Source: Canna indica
Taxonomy: Eukaryota; Streptophyta; Magnoliopsida; Zingiberales; Cannaceae
DNA length: 64,000 nt
NCBI GenBank assembly: GCA_034359265.1
Contig: CP136891.1
Coordinates: 82,912,001-82,976,000, forward strand
Reading direction: 5' to 3'
The position numbers and the translations under genes were made by a program. The notes under the pieces are model-generated. The model was not told the origin of the DNA and ran no database searches. It saw only the letters and a list, made by a program, of their open reading frames with translations. Numbering within the stretch: the first letter of the stretch is position 1; each line of letters begins with the position of its first letter. Positions 1 to 11,865 of the stretch are shown piece after piece.

Positions 1-288
1 AGTGGAAAGCCGTTGCTAAAAGTTTATCGAAAGCCGTTGCTGATAACCTACCGCAACGGCTTAGCAAAAGGCTTTTACTAACGGCATTGCTACGGGCTCA
101 CCAGCCGTTGCTATTAATGTTATTAGCAATAGCTTCGCGTCCGTGGCAAAACCGTTGCTGATAATATTTTTAGCAACGACCCGAGCGGCCATTGCTAATC
201 CGTTGCTAAGTTATCTGCAACGCGATTTTCTGCCACGGCTCCATTGCAACGGCTGATGCCGTTACTGATGCCCATTTTTCTAGTAGTG
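1..288. mobile_element. CACTA (En/Spm) transposon terminus with subterminal repeats
   Basis: This is the right-hand end of a CACTA transposon that extends beyond the window. The last bases, 275-288, read TTTTTCTAGTAGTG, the reverse complement of the common plant CACTA terminus CACTACTAGAAAAA. The preceding 270 bp are filled with short copies of CCGTTGCTA and its complement TAGCAACGG in both orientations, the pattern of CACTA subterminal transposase-binding repeats. The 3-bp target duplication cannot be checked because the other end lies outside. No coding sequence is visible in this part. Confidence 0.85.
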
Positions 289-291
289 ATA

Positions 292-1283
292 GTACTATGG
301 GTCGCTGGATTCATCATCGTCAATGTTGTCCAATGAGTCGTAAGGAAGTGTGTACACAACAATGACATGAAATGGAGAAGATGGTAAAGGAATACTTAAA
401 GTTTTGATTTCTGCAAGAGCGACTGAACCAAGTGTTAGCAGAGAAAAAGAGAGAGTCGCGCATGGTCAGGCATGGCCACTATGAACCTATTGCAGGTACT
501 TAAAAGCTTATATACATTATACATAATCTCTAGACATTCATATGGTAATTCATGCTCTTCGTGCCATGACCATTTTTTTTAATAATCATTGTGTGAACCT
601 CACAGATGTCTTGAATAAAGAGAAATTTATCACAACTATTTTCTATTTTAATTAGATGATTAAGAGATTTTCATGTAATGGACTTTACTCCACCTAAATG
701 TAATTATTGTCAACATGGGATATTGAATGGATAAAAGGCTGATAATAACTTCTAAAAGATGATAGTAAGCAACAAATATTGAGGTTTTATTATTGGCATA
801 CCCATATATGTCGTTTCTATGAAATATTTGTTGAGTTTCTAAATGCTATTGGTTTTTTGATACTCAAAATATCTATATATAAGTTGATGCTTATGAGGTG
901 AAGAAGCAAGGGTAGAGAAGTATGATCTGATGACTTTGTTACGGTATATACGTGGCTAATTAATTTTGATTTATTTGAGTCTTTCAGTAGTTACCATTTA
1001 TACAATTGATGATCAAAATATGTGTATGCGGGTAATTAGTTTTGAATTATAACATCGAAGATTTATTTGTTACATCAATATATCTCGCTAGAAGAAAAGG
1101 CTAGAACTACGTACATTGATAAGTTTATTTAGAAAACATTTCTATCGTTTGGCGAGGAAATTGATTTATTATATGTCATTAATTTCTCATTAAATTTCAT
1201 ATTAAATATTAATTACACATACTTTTCTTATTGTTCATAAAAAATGTTGAAAAATAAAAAATTGATATCTTTGATGATAACAT
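292..1283. other. Intergenic, no recognisable gene
   Basis: Moderately to strongly AT-rich sequence between the CACTA end and a Tourist-like element. The 300-480 stretch is less AT-rich and could be a remnant of transposon coding sequence, but no domain is recognisable. I see no conserved gene or RNA. Confidence 0.5.
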
Positions 1284-1286
1284 TTA

Positions 1287-1918
1287 GGGCCCGTTTGGTT
1301 TGCTAAAAAATGGGGGATTGAACTGGACATCCGCCCATGTCCCCCGTTTGGTTTGCAAAAGAAGCTTTGGGACAAGGACTTCTCCTTGTATGGGATAGGA
1401 TTTCCACCCATTTTGGTGTACCGAGAAATTTCTCGGTACACCGAAATCGGGCGGAGGACAAGGGCTGCAATTGTCAAAATTACCCCTTCATTTGATCGTA
1501 GAATCGTCGGATCGAGTCGAGGTGAATACCAAAGTTGTAAATTTTCGCGTGCTGAACGCGATGGTGGTGTCAGATTTTAGATTGGAAATCGTTTGGTATG
1601 ATTTTTATATTTTTCGGTATAATTAGTTGAACACTTATTAGTTAAACTAAAACTTCTTATTGTATTAAAGTATTTGATACTATATATTAATATTTTTTTA
1701 CATATTAATTAATTTTAAGATTAATTTACAAGGATATTTTAGTCATTTGTCATATATAATACTTTGTTATAGCGAAACAAACGCAGGACAAAACGGAATA
1801 TCGTGTCCTGTTCTTGACAAAACAAACACGGTATAACTATTGTTCCAGGACATCTGATGTCCTGTCCTTGTCCTTGTCTGGTGTCCTGTGATGAGCAATT
1901 TGCGAACCAAACGGACCC
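1287..1918. mobile_element. Tourist-like (PIF/Harbinger) MITE, 632 bp
   Basis: The left end GGGCCCGTTTGGTTTGC (1287 onward) is matched by the inverted right end GCGAACCAAACGGACCC (ending 1918). Both ends are flanked by TTA (1284-1286 and 1919-1921), the PIF/Harbinger target duplication. The interior has a 28-bp perfect palindrome at 1415-1442 and repeated GGACA/TGTCC motifs near both ends. It has no transposase. Short open frames in it are not genes. Confidence 0.85.
1415..1442. repeat. 28-bp perfect palindrome
   Basis: The half-site GGTGTACCGAGAAA is followed directly by its exact reverse complement with no spacer. It lies inside the Tourist-like element, away from the element ends, so it is not part of the terminal inverted repeat. 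Confidence 0.9.
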
Positions 1919-1921
1919 TTA

Positions 1922-2347
1922 GGATCTGTTTGGTATATTATAGTATTAGCCTGTATAATAATAATCTGTATTGACTAACTTGTATTGTAGTATTATTATA
2001 CAGTATTTGGTGCACACATATAGTAACATGTATAGTACTAGTCTGTATGGACTAGTCTATATTATATGTGATATATTATAATAATATAATATAATATAAT
2101 AAATTTTATCATTAAATATATTTCATAAATTAAAATTATTTTTTAATTTTTTTAGTATTTTGTAATTTTTTTACCGAAGAATGAATATCCAAAATATTGA
2201 AAGTTATAGTACAATACTAATGAAGAGCTTTGAGAGTGTAGTACTAATATAGCTTATGACAACGTATTAGTTAATATTTTTCTCAAACACTGTATAATAT
2301 TATCTTAATATTATACATGAGACTTATACAAGATACCAAACAGACCC
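1922..2347 (+). mobile_element. Tourist-like MITE, family 2, copy 1
   Basis: The ends GGATCTGTTTGGTAT and ATACCAAACAGACCC form an imperfect inverted repeat. The element abuts the previous MITE, sharing its TTA on the left. The right flank is ATA, probably a mutated TTA, so the upstream element seems to have inserted into this element's target duplication. A second copy of the family lies in the opposite orientation at 47592-48066. The two share a long internal stretch around CTCTCAAAGCTCTTC. Confidence 0.8.
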
Positions 2348-2350
2348 ATA

Positions 2351-3757
2351 ACTAGTGCATTTTTATTATTTTATTTCTTAATTTAATTATCAATTTAAAT
2401 TCATAAATTGAACTATATATATATATAAAATTAATTCCATTTCATCAATTAGCGTCATTAAATGTTGTATTAAATATAAAATACAAATTCATTTCTTATT
2501 GTGTTGAATGGTAAGCAATTATTTTTTTTCAAAAGAAATGTGCAATTTCTAAACATAAAAAATTATATCTTTAATGGTAGCATTTAGTGCAGTTTTAATA
2601 TTTATTTCTTAATTTAATTTTTAATATAGATCCAAATTTTGTACTCTTTATATATTTTGTTTCTTTTTTATCGGTTACAATTTTTTTATCTTTTCATTCT
2701 TGCTTTTAGTTGATAAGTATGTTTAAAAATTTACTTGAGTTTGTTTTTATTTATTTTAATTTATATTATATTTTTTATGTTGGTGATTTGAGATTCCTCG
2801 TTATTACGAGGATTCTTAATATTATTCTTATATATTTTTGAATTGGTTATTACAAGAGCCCATGAATCACTGATAATGTGTTATATTATTTTTTTAGTAA
2901 TATTCATTACTATGTGGAATTTGTTAATATGTATATTTTTTAACCTTTTATGAATATATTAGTATGCCTCGGTGAATTTTAAGCAATAAATAAAATCATA
3001 TTTAAAAAGAGATATGTATATTTTCTTTACTTTTGTAATTATATAAATTAAATTAAATTAATATTTATTTTTTAGTTTGCATTATTACTCTTAATTATTT
3101 GAGTACAAGTATTATTATTTTTTAAAAATAATTTAATTTAATTAAACTGATTTTGATAATTTTGTTTTATCAAAATTTTAAATTTTATTTAAATTTAATT
3201 ATATACATGTATAATTGCGCTGGTTCTAGACTAATTAGTAAAGGAAGCTAATAAGACCGAAATTGAATAGATCAATTAATATATAAGCATGCAAGCTTAT
3301 TTATTCATCCACGTGAAAATGTTGTCTAAATCTCAAACAGGATTTTATTTTAAGCTGGACTCGTGATTTTTTTAAAAAAACAAAGCTGAAAATATAATTA
3401 ACTAAATGTGAGTTCGTAGGCCATCCTCACCTAAAATTACATTCAAATCCGAAGTAAGTATAGAAGTCAGTCCGGAGGACTCACAACTTAACATATGTTT
3501 ATAGAGAGATAACCTTGAAATCAGAAAAAAAATGCAGCCTGCCCCTATAAGATTTTATGAACTGAATGGATATAAACTTCAAACGATTGAATAGGAATAG
3601 AATAACGATTGAATACGAATAGAAAGAGAAGGAATATATTCCTTTTTTATTCGTTCATAAATTTTTTTTATGGGCAAACTGTCCATAAAAATTACACTCC
3701 TGAAATCAACACCACACGAGCGACGCGATTAATTAAACTATTAAAGCAAGCGACACA
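2351..3757. other. AT-rich intergenic region, 3' flank of the oxidase gene
   Basis: Very AT-rich sequence with simple A/T runs and no recognisable gene. The part nearest 3757 should hold the 3' UTR and polyadenylation region of the minus-strand gulonolactone-oxidase-like gene. No clear element boundary is seen. Confidence 0.4.
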
Positions 3758-5573
3758 TCATGCGCTCTCTGCACGCCCATCGTTGTCTTCCACCGACGTT
3801 TCGACCTTACGGCACACACGAGCTTCTCCATAAACGTGCCCTGCTCTGCAGTAATAACCCTGTCCAGGAGCGCAGTGGTCATCAATCGAGCAAATGCAGA
3901 GCCCCTCGAGAGCGCACCCCTCTCCCTCCACCACCACCTCCTTCCCATTCAACCCCAGCACCGCGTCACTCCAGTCCGACGAGAACAACCCCTCGCTGTC
4001 GTACCGCTGCATCACGTCCAGGAACTTGTCCAACTTCGCCCCCAACTTGTCCCTCATCCCCAGGAACGCGATGTTCCTGTTCTTCCCCCAGTGCGGCATC
4101 CCGTTGTACTTGAACAGCGCCATCTGCTCGATCTCCTCGAGCACGTCCTCGAACAGCCGCGGCTGCAGCGGGTCCCGGGAGCGGTAGTAGGTGATGTCGA
4201 TGTCGACGGCGTCCTCCGTCTTGCCGAGGAAGGCCGTGGAGTTGCGGACGAAGCGCATGAAGAAGCCCAGGTAGAGCTCGGTGCCGCAGAGCGCGCTGGG
4301 GTTGGCGTCGCGGAGCTGCTTGACGTCGGCGACGAAGCCGGTGATGTTGGCGAAGGGGATGCTGATGGTGGTCTGGTGGTAGAAGAGCCCCCGGAAGCGA
4401 GGATCCCAGCCGCAGGCCGTCAGAAGCCCGTCCGGTGCGCTCCGCAAGCACGAACCCGCGGACATCATGTCGCTTTGGTTTCCGATGACCGGATAACCGG
4501 TGAAGTCGATCAAGCCGCCATTGTTGTTCTTGAGGCCCATTCCGGCCAGAGTTAAAGTGCTCACTTGAATCACGGACTGCGCGCATTTGCCATTGGCGTC
4601 TCCGGTCAGCTCGGACAACTCCTCTGCACGCGATAGATCGATTCCGTTGTAAGAGAGAGACCAATATCAATCTTTCTTATAATTGATGACTAAAGCTGTA
4701 CGTAGTCGAGACCTGTAGCTCGCGTGGCGGCGATGACGAGGGTAGACTGCGCACGGAAGCCCAAGAAATCGTTTAGGCCTTGTCCCTGGGAGGTGATGGG
4801 GAGCTTGAAGTCGTCGCGGTAGACGACTTTGGCCTGAGAGGGATACCAAATGATGTCGCCGTAGGGCGTTGTGGCGGCGAAGGAAGAGATGGTTTGCTCG
4901 AAGGCGACGTCGGTTACGATCCTGTTGGTGACGGAGCGCTTAAACATCGGCTCCAGTTGAAGGGTGACCTGCATATTAGTATAATTACTTGGTTCTAATT
5001 AATAAATATCTTGTTAGCTCATGCGTGCGAAATGAAGAACAATATTTCGATGGAGGGCGAAAACTGAAATATTAAAAATAACTGAAAACTGAAGAAAAAT
5101 ATTTTTTCCAAAAACAAATAAAATTTAATTTCTTTTCTCATTATAAAAAATCGAGAGGTCACCCATCATTGATAAAATAGTATTTGTCTATTTTTCATAA
5201 ATTTATATTTGTGTTGTAAATTTTAATTCAAATTTTATATTTTTCATAAAATTTTAGTTTTTGTAAAATTTTTATATCATTATTTTAAAATTAATTATTT
5301 AAATTTAATTTCATAATTTTAAATTTTAAATAATAAAAACTGAATTTAAATATTAAAATTTTAATATCTCACTTTCTTATAAAGGGGTGAGAAAAAAAAC
5401 TAAAAATTTGGTTAATCAGAAAATCGATTCGTTACCAAACCGAATTTTTTGGTTAACCGGTGTCACGATTTCGATTTTTATTTTTAAAATTTTTTATTTC
5501 GATTTTTGAGTACCGGTTAACCATTAGCCTATGATTAATCGGTTAACCATATTTTAATTTTTATATTACACTC

Positions 5574-5625
<52 letters not shown>

Positions 5626-8115
5626 CTTTCAAAAATTTATATAAAGTAATAGATTGAAGTATATTTAAATTATATTTCATTCTCCAAAATTTGATCAATT
5701 ATAAATATTATGATACAAAAGTCTTTAAAATATTATAATACATATTTTACTAAATAAATATTTGAATTTTGTGTTGAATATATTCAATTATTGGAATTGC
5801 TTGTGAGAGTGTTATTATTATTTTATTTTTTAATGAATATTATGTTTAGTTTGTATTTTTAAATATTAAATTACTTTCAACATTTGAAATATATTTAATA
5901 ATTTATATAATTTTATTATTTTTATGAGTTATAAATTTGTATTGGTTAATAAAAAATTATTGATTAATCGAATCGTAAAAATTAAAATTAAAGTACTAAT
6001 TAACCGAAGTTGATGAACTAATTTATGATTAATAATTTAAAAAAACTCAATGTTAATGTACCAATTTTAAAAATTATTAATGAATTAGTTAACCGGTCAT
6101 GCTCACCCAAAACAAACAACTTTTTAACTATCTAACCTTATTTGATCCTTTTATCTGAAATCTACATCAAATGCAGAATAGAATATAATTATTTCATCCG
6201 TTTAATTTTTATCCTGAATAACCATAAGTAAATTTATATTATTATAATTAATTAGATAAAAGTCAGCTATATATCTAGTCATGCACGTTATAATAAAGTT
6301 AGATAATATATAATAATATTAATAAAATAATAATTTGTTAGTGTTAGCTATAATCTCTCTCTCTATTCCCTTTTTTATTGCAGTCTTGGATGTTCACTGG
6401 ATTTGGATTAGCCAGCAAACATTTATTACTTCATCTTCTTAGTTTTCTATATGCACAAGATTAAATCCTTAGAACAATTCAAGGATTTTGATAGAATAAT
6501 AGCAACTTGAATAAATTGTCAGCATATGTCACCCACGTGGATTCTTTTATTTTTTTTGGGAGACAAATTAAAGTCAACTATTGGGTTAGCCACCAACTTG
6601 ATATATCTATAAATGCATATGACTTGATCTGCATAGTTTCCTTTATGTACAAGAAACATGCAATATGATCCATTCAATACATATACTTGATATATAGAAT
6701 AAGAGCCGCAAGATTTGACTCATGATCCGTATCTATATCAGGTAAAATTAATGAAAATATTTTTAACTATTTTTTTTTTTAATAATTCTGTTTCATATTT
6801 TTATTTATAATAAATTTATACTCGAATTTTTATCTTTATATCAATTTTATACTCTCGTCAACTGAATATTAAAATAATTATTATATACTAACGTCGACTG
6901 TACAGTCAAATAAATAATTAAATTTTTTAACTAAATTTATCTCGTCATTAATTTTTTTAATAAATGAATATTAACAATATATTTTACGACGAGACAAATT
7001 TAACTAAAAAATTATTTATTATATTTAATTATGCGGTCCACATCATTTATTATATAATTAATACAAAGATGAAAATTCGAATATAAATTTATTATAAATG
7101 AAAGTAGGAGATAAATTTGTCAAAAATTTAATAATTTAGGATATTTTCATTGATTTTTCCTATATATAATGATAGTGATGTTTGCTCATCCTAATCCTGG
7201 TGTTTGACCTCCTCACATTGATATTTTGATGTCTCTTAAATAGCCCATAATTATTTATATGCATTATAATAGTTATTTTTACTTTATTTAGCATTATAGA
7301 CTTATAGTAATTAATTAACTAAAAAAAGTATATAAAATATTATAGTTATTTTTTAGAAAAATAATTGTTAAGTACAGTATATATATATATATGAAAAAAT
7401 TTACGAAAAATATATGTAAAGTTGTGAATACCTGCGAGATAACTCCAAGAACTCCGAGTGAAACCTTGGCGGCCAACAGCTCCTCGTCCTCCTCGTCAAG
7501 GCTTATGATCTTGGCGTAGTATCCATCCACCGCCACCGGGCTCGGCACCACCAGCCTCATCCCCACCACGTACTCGTGCACCGCCGACCCTTTGCCGAAC
7601 GCCGAGCTGCCGTGCGACCCGGTGCTCAGCAGCCCGCCTAGCGTCACCCCCTGCCAGTACGGCGAGTGCGGCAGCGCCAGCCCGCTGGCGGCCGCCGCGT
7701 CGAGCAGCGCCCTCAGCGTGATCCCGGCCTCGAACGTCATCCTCGCCAGCGCCACGTCCACGCTCACCGTCCGGTTGAGCCGCGACGTGCTGATGACGAG
7801 CCCCTGCCCGCCGGGCCCGCCGGGGCAGGTCAGCTTGGGCATGCTGTGGGCGTACACGGTGACCGCCTTCATGTGCTGCTTCTTGGCGGAGGCGCCGGAG
7901 ACGGCGATCAGGAGCTCCTGCTCGGTGGACGGGTAGGTGACGGCGGCGACGGTGCAGGTGCTGCGGTCGGGGAAGGCGCCGTAGGCGTTGGTGACGGTGC
8001 AGTTGGCGTTGCCTGACCGGCACACTACGACCGGCCCCGGCGGCGATCCTCGCACGAGGAGGAGCGTGACGGAGAGGGTGGAGAGGAGGACGGCGAGGGA
8101 GGCGACCGGAGACAT
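3758..8115 (-). CDS. L-gulono-1,4-lactone oxidase-like FAD oxidoreductase (3 exons)
   Basis: Minus strand, exons 8115-7432, 4968-4713 and 4623-3758, giving 601 residues, the usual length of the plant GulLO family. Intron 1 (CAG|GT to GCAG|GT) and intron 2 (ACAG|GT to GCAG|AG) have canonical borders and keep the frame. Residues 1-23 form a signal peptide, so the enzyme is probably secreted or in the cell wall. An FAD-binding PCMH domain follows, with [12 protein letters not shown] near residue 165. The ALO-type C-terminal domain carries PHWGKN, the family HWxK-like motif. The cysteine-rich tail ([20 protein letters not shown]) is typical of the family. Family members oxidise gulonolactone to ascorbate, though substrates of individual paralogues are often unproven. 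Exon 1 is very GC-rich, whereas intron 1 is extremely AT-rich. Confidence 0.9.
5383..6109. mobile_element. hAT-like MITE, GGGGTGAGC family, copy 1
   Basis: It starts AGGGGTGAG and ends in GCTCACCC, with GGTTAACCGG-type subterminal motifs near both ends. The same termini and motifs occur in the better-preserved copy at 52058-52723. This copy is diverged: no clean 8-bp target duplication is left, and a TA microsatellite has expanded inside it. It sits in intron 1 of the oxidase gene. Confidence 0.65.
5579..5623. repeat. (TA)n microsatellite
   Basis: About 22 uninterrupted TA units inside the hAT-like MITE in the oxidase intron. Length is likely to vary between individuals. Confidence 0.95.
6741..7160. 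mobile_element. MULE-like foldback MITE with long terminal inverted repeats
   Basis: The left arm starts GGTAAAATTAATGAAAATAT. The right arm, read in reverse complement, starts GGAAAAATCAATGAAAATAT. The arms also pair through a segment with AATAAATTTATA and TCGAATTTT (about 6800-6850 against 7060-7110), giving inverted repeats of more than 100 bp. The flanks TCTATATCA (6732-6740) and TATATATAA (7161-7169) agree at 7 of 9 positions, as expected for an aged 9-bp Mutator-type target duplication. Non-coding. Confidence 0.65.
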
Positions 8116-8157
8116 TGTGAGAAGAGGGATGTGTGTCCAATGAACAAGAAGTTGGTG

Positions 8158-8172
8158 GTATTTATAAATAAA
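8158..8172 (-). promoter_or_regulatory. Candidate TATA box of the oxidase gene
   Basis: On the minus strand the sequence reads TTTATTTATAAATACC, about 45-55 bp upstream of the start codon at 8115. This placement implies a short 5' leader. No other core promoter candidate is closer. Confidence 0.4.
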
Positions 8173-8174
8173 GG

Positions 8175-9600
8175 CCGACGTGGTGCATAAATTAAAAAGT
8201 CTAAAATAACCAGCGAGATGGATGAGAAAACTTCATCCGAGTCATCGGATTAGCATGCTGGCATTTGTCCAATCATAATAACGCATGTGATTAAGTATAT
8301 TTCAGACTCTTAATTAATTAAGCTCATGTACTATTGATTAATTAGCATAAAAATTAATATTCCATCTTCTAGAGTGGAGTACAACATCTCCATGTAAATT
8401 ATTAGGAAGCTCCTTATAAAAATGAATATAATTTTGTTTAAAATGAACATAATATAATTTAAATTGAACTTAAAGTAAAAATAAATATATATTATAAATG
8501 AGCGAACCTAATATTTGTATGATTCTAAATTCAATATTAAAAATACTAAATTTACTCGTACGGAAACTTCATGTAATTTTTATGTTCTAGAGCATGACAA
8601 CATTGAAATTTTTTTAGTCTACTGTAATGATTTAAGTGGTCCTTTTCACGATATTATATATATATATATATATTATTGATTTGAAGTCGTTCACGTTATA
8701 TATATACATTAATGTTACTTTTTTTGTAAATGAGTAGGTAAGTAATTAAAGACATGTCATTTACATGATAATGACAAGTTTTGACTTTTGACATAATTTA
8801 TTGCAATGACGAATAAATAGAATCTAATACTTCAACGCCTCAAGTAGATGGGTTCAGAATGAAGATAATAAAATTTAGAAGGGATGGTATCGAGGGACGT
8901 CGTGTCTGTATAAAAGGTAAGATGAGATATGTCTAATGAAGATATCATCTAGTATTAAAAATTTCAACTAGAAAGGTATCAATTTAGGATATATAAAAAT
9001 TTAATAAATATTATTTTAATTTTTAATTTTTAATTTTTAATTTTTTAAATTAAAAATATAATTTATAATAGTACAAGTTTATTTTTCTATTTTTATATTT
9101 TAAAATATTACTAAAATATTTAAATTAAAAATAATTAAAGCTCTTGTGAAAATTTTTTCATCTAAATTATCCAAGCAAGCTCTACTATGATACGATTGTC
9201 GTCGTACTCATCTCGAGTGCCAACTTTATGAAACTATACGAAGAAAATTAAAAAATTAGTAAGTGATTAATAAAATTATAAATACATAAAAAAAAATGTT
9301 CTTTGTTGCATTAATAGTACTTAATATTACATAAAAAGTAAAAACTAACTTCAAACTATGAAAATGTATTATATAATTAATATAGATGTATTTTAGATTT
9401 GGATTCTCAATCAAATAAATTTCATAAATCATGGATGAAATATATCCTAATTTTTGTTTATTTTCTTGAATGCTTGATGAGAAAATTAATTATTCAATCA
9501 TATATTGAATAACTCATACGCAAAAGTTCACACAATTTTATAGTATTAACATGTATAATAGCATAGGAAAAAATATTAAAATAAATTAAATCAACGAGAG
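8175..9600. other. AT-rich intergenic region upstream of the oxidase gene
   Basis: Upstream region of the oxidase gene followed by low-complexity A/T sequence, with a short TA tract near 8655 and repeated TTTTTAATTTT tracts near 9020-9050. No gene, RNA or complete mobile element recognised. Confidence 0.4.
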
Positions 9601-9649
9601 CTTTAGATGTAAAAAACTAATAGAGAAAATTTTGATTTTAGCTTATAAA

Positions 9650-9838
9650 CTAATAAAGAAAATTTTGGAGCTAAGTGAGAAATTAATAGAGAAAATTTTG
9701 AATTTTTTTAATTAAGAAATCAAATTTTATATTTAGTCATTACGAAAAGAGATTAATAATAAATATAGAAGACAATAGATGAGATTCGAACCTAAGATCT
9801 ATAAGCAAAAGATCAAAATAACTAACCACTAACCTATG
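9650..9838 (-). mobile_element. tRNA-derived SINE-like relic
   Basis: On the minus strand an A-box-like AGGTTAGTGGTTAG (9835-9822) precedes a B-box-like AGGTTCGAATCTC (9793-9781). The spacing of about 40 nt is typical of tRNA-derived RNA polymerase III promoters. The following sequence does not fold as a tRNA and turns AT-rich, so a SINE head is likelier than a tRNA gene. The 3' limit is approximate and no target duplication was found. Confidence 0.45.
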
Positions 9839-9839
9839 A

Positions 9840-10868
9840 AAACATTAATAAAAAGATTGAAATTAATTATAGTAATGCAATGTTATCATATATATAAATA
9901 TATATATTTTTAAATATCAAATTATATTTAATATTTGATATTTTGGAAAATTTCAGGGGGGCCAATGACCCACTTGGCCCTAGTGTGGGTCCGCCCTTGA
10001 TCATAGGGATGTTGCTCATAAAAAATCTCTTATAATTAATGAGGACATGAGTGTCCTTGTATGGCCGGATGGAACTCACGAGCTAAATTGTTTAGCTTGA
10101 TTTGAATTTGGTTCATGAATATGAGCACTTCTAGACCTAATTTGATCGGGCCCAAAGGTACCAGTTTGCAACAATCTTAGCTTGGTTGGAGTTTGAGGAA
10201 TTTGTGCCGAGCTCAAGTAGCACGCCAGCCTTTGACCTCAACTTGATGGATAGGCATTGACTGGATCAATGTGTTGATTAGGAGACCTCTGCGAGAATTG
10301 TGATTTTTGAAGCAAATGTGACGGTTGAGGGGGAAAGGGTGCTTTTTCGCGTGTCGCCGCATATGTAGTCATTAATTTTGACAATAAGTAATTATTACCA
10401 AAGTTCTGATCAGTAGTTTCCAAAGTTCTTAAGTGTCAGTTGTTGATTGTGGCCCCCATTAGTGGGGTAGGTGGGGAACGTCTGTTAGGGTGATGGTTTC
10501 TCTCGGGTCTATAAAAATCTCACGTACCCTTACTTTCAGCATGTGTGTATTACTTATTTGGGGAGATGTGCTCCCATGTAAGTTATATATTTGGGGCGAG
10601 GCCTCGACTTATACAACCTCTAGGTCATTGACGGGCTGGGGCTACTCTTAGACATCTCATATGGGGTCCAACTCTAAAATTTGAAGTTGGTGTTCTGTGT
10701 GAATAATCGAAACTGCTGGCGAGAGCGAGGTATCCAATGTCTCCTCTGGCTCGATTGACGAGACACAATTAATAAATTAAAGTCAATACCAATATAACTC
10801 CATCATAGGCACATGATTCATACACAATTCTAATAATTAAGCCAAGACCAATATAATAATCAACAATT
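9840..10868. other. Intergenic, mixed unknown sequence
   Basis: Near 9955-10010 lies a stretch with GGGGGGCCAATGACCC and GTGGGTCCGCCCTTG that resembles the degraded terminus of a plant DNA transposon, but no partner end was found. The 10150-10750 part is less AT-rich and has no recognisable protein or RNA. Confidence 0.35.
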
Positions 10869-10869
10869 T

Positions 10870-11865
10870 CCCAAATTCAAATTTTGGGAAGAAAAAATTC
10901 TCAAAATCGAATTTGTAGTTTCAAAATTCTCAAAATTAGAATTAAGTGCATCGGATATCTATTTTATCTATGGGCCAAAGTCTCTAACTTGGTTAAATTT
11001 TTTAAAAAATATATAAAAATAATTATTAAAAATAATTTTAATTTATAAAAAAAAACTATAATAAAATTGAGCCCTTAAAGTCTAATTTTTTTTCAAACTC
11101 TTTAATTTATTAGAGACTTTTGCAAAAGTCTATAAAATTAAAATTAAATTAAAAATTATAAAATATTTTGATAATTTTTTTTAAACCACTACACATCTTT
11201 TGTATTTTAAAAAATATATTTCATTAATTAATTTTTTTTTTCTGAATTATAAAACTATTATAGATTTTGGGCGAAAGTCTCTAATACATTAGAGACTTTC
11301 ACCCAAAGCTTATAAAATTAAATGTAAAATAAAAATATTGAAATATCTTTTATCCAAAATACTTTCATAGACTCCGGCACATCTTTTATATTATATTATA
11401 TATATATATAGAATTAAATTTTATTTTTTATAATTAAAAAATTATTATAAACAAGTCTTTAACCCATTAGAGACTTTTGTGCAAAGTCTATAATAGTTTC
11501 ATATTTTTTTAAACAAATATTTGAATTCATGAAATAATTTTTTAATGATACAAAATATCTACTATGATCCAAAAAAATATTTTACATCAATATATTTCAT
11601 AATTTTTAATTTTAATTTTAATTTATAGGCTTTGTGCAAAAATCTTTAATGCATAAGAGAGTTTGAAAATATATTTTTTATACTCTAATATCTCATTTTT
11701 GTCATAAAAAATATTTTATAAATTTAAAATATATAATTTCATTTTTGACCAAAGTCTCTAAACAGTTAGAGACTTTGGTCCAGGGATAAAATGAGTATCC
11801 AATCCATTAGGTTCCGATTTTAGAAATTTGATTTTCAAAATTTGAATTCGAATATTTTTTAATTT
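10870..11865. repeat. Inverted-repeat element with serial AAAGTCTCTAA/TTAGAGACTTT palindromes
   Basis: Outer arms around 10943-10996 and 11755-11806 are inverted copies (GGATATCTATTTTATC and its counterpart GGATACTCATTTTATC, each followed by CCAAAGTCTCTAAC). Between them the AAAGTCTCTAA/TTAGAGACTTT motif recurs near 11105, 11265, 11445, 11630 and 11755, often as back-to-back palindromes, at intervals of roughly 115-190 bp. This looks like a non-coding foldback element or a short, diverged tandem array inside one. No open reading frame of interest. Confidence 0.6.

Larger units (their letters stand above)
4969..7431 (-). other. Large first intron of the oxidase gene (2463 bp)
   Basis: The intron lies between phase-0 codons, with donor CAG|GTATTC and acceptor ATGCAG|GTC on the minus strand. 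It is very AT-rich. It contains a hAT-like MITE (5383-6109), a TA microsatellite and a MULE-like foldback element (6741-7160). The exon sequence on both sides joins in frame to match the family, so the insertions have not broken the gene. Confidence 0.85.

Noticed and set aside
3836..4555. A 239-codon open frame opposite the oxidase gene
   Set aside because: It is the antisense shadow of a GC-rich exon; composition is low-complexity and no domain is seen.
7496..8140. A 214-codon frame overlapping oxidase exon 1 on the same strand
   Set aside because: Arg/Ala-rich frame-shifted reading of GC-rich coding DNA; the true frame has a signal peptide and domain motifs.
9781..9838. A tRNA gene
   Set aside because: A- and B-box motifs are present, but no acceptor or anticodon stems pair; kept only as a SINE-like relic.
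10975..11780. A CRISPR-like array from the regularly spaced GTCTCTAA repeats
   Set aside because: Plant nuclear DNA; spacing is irregular, repeats are imperfect palindromes and the whole lies between inverted arms.
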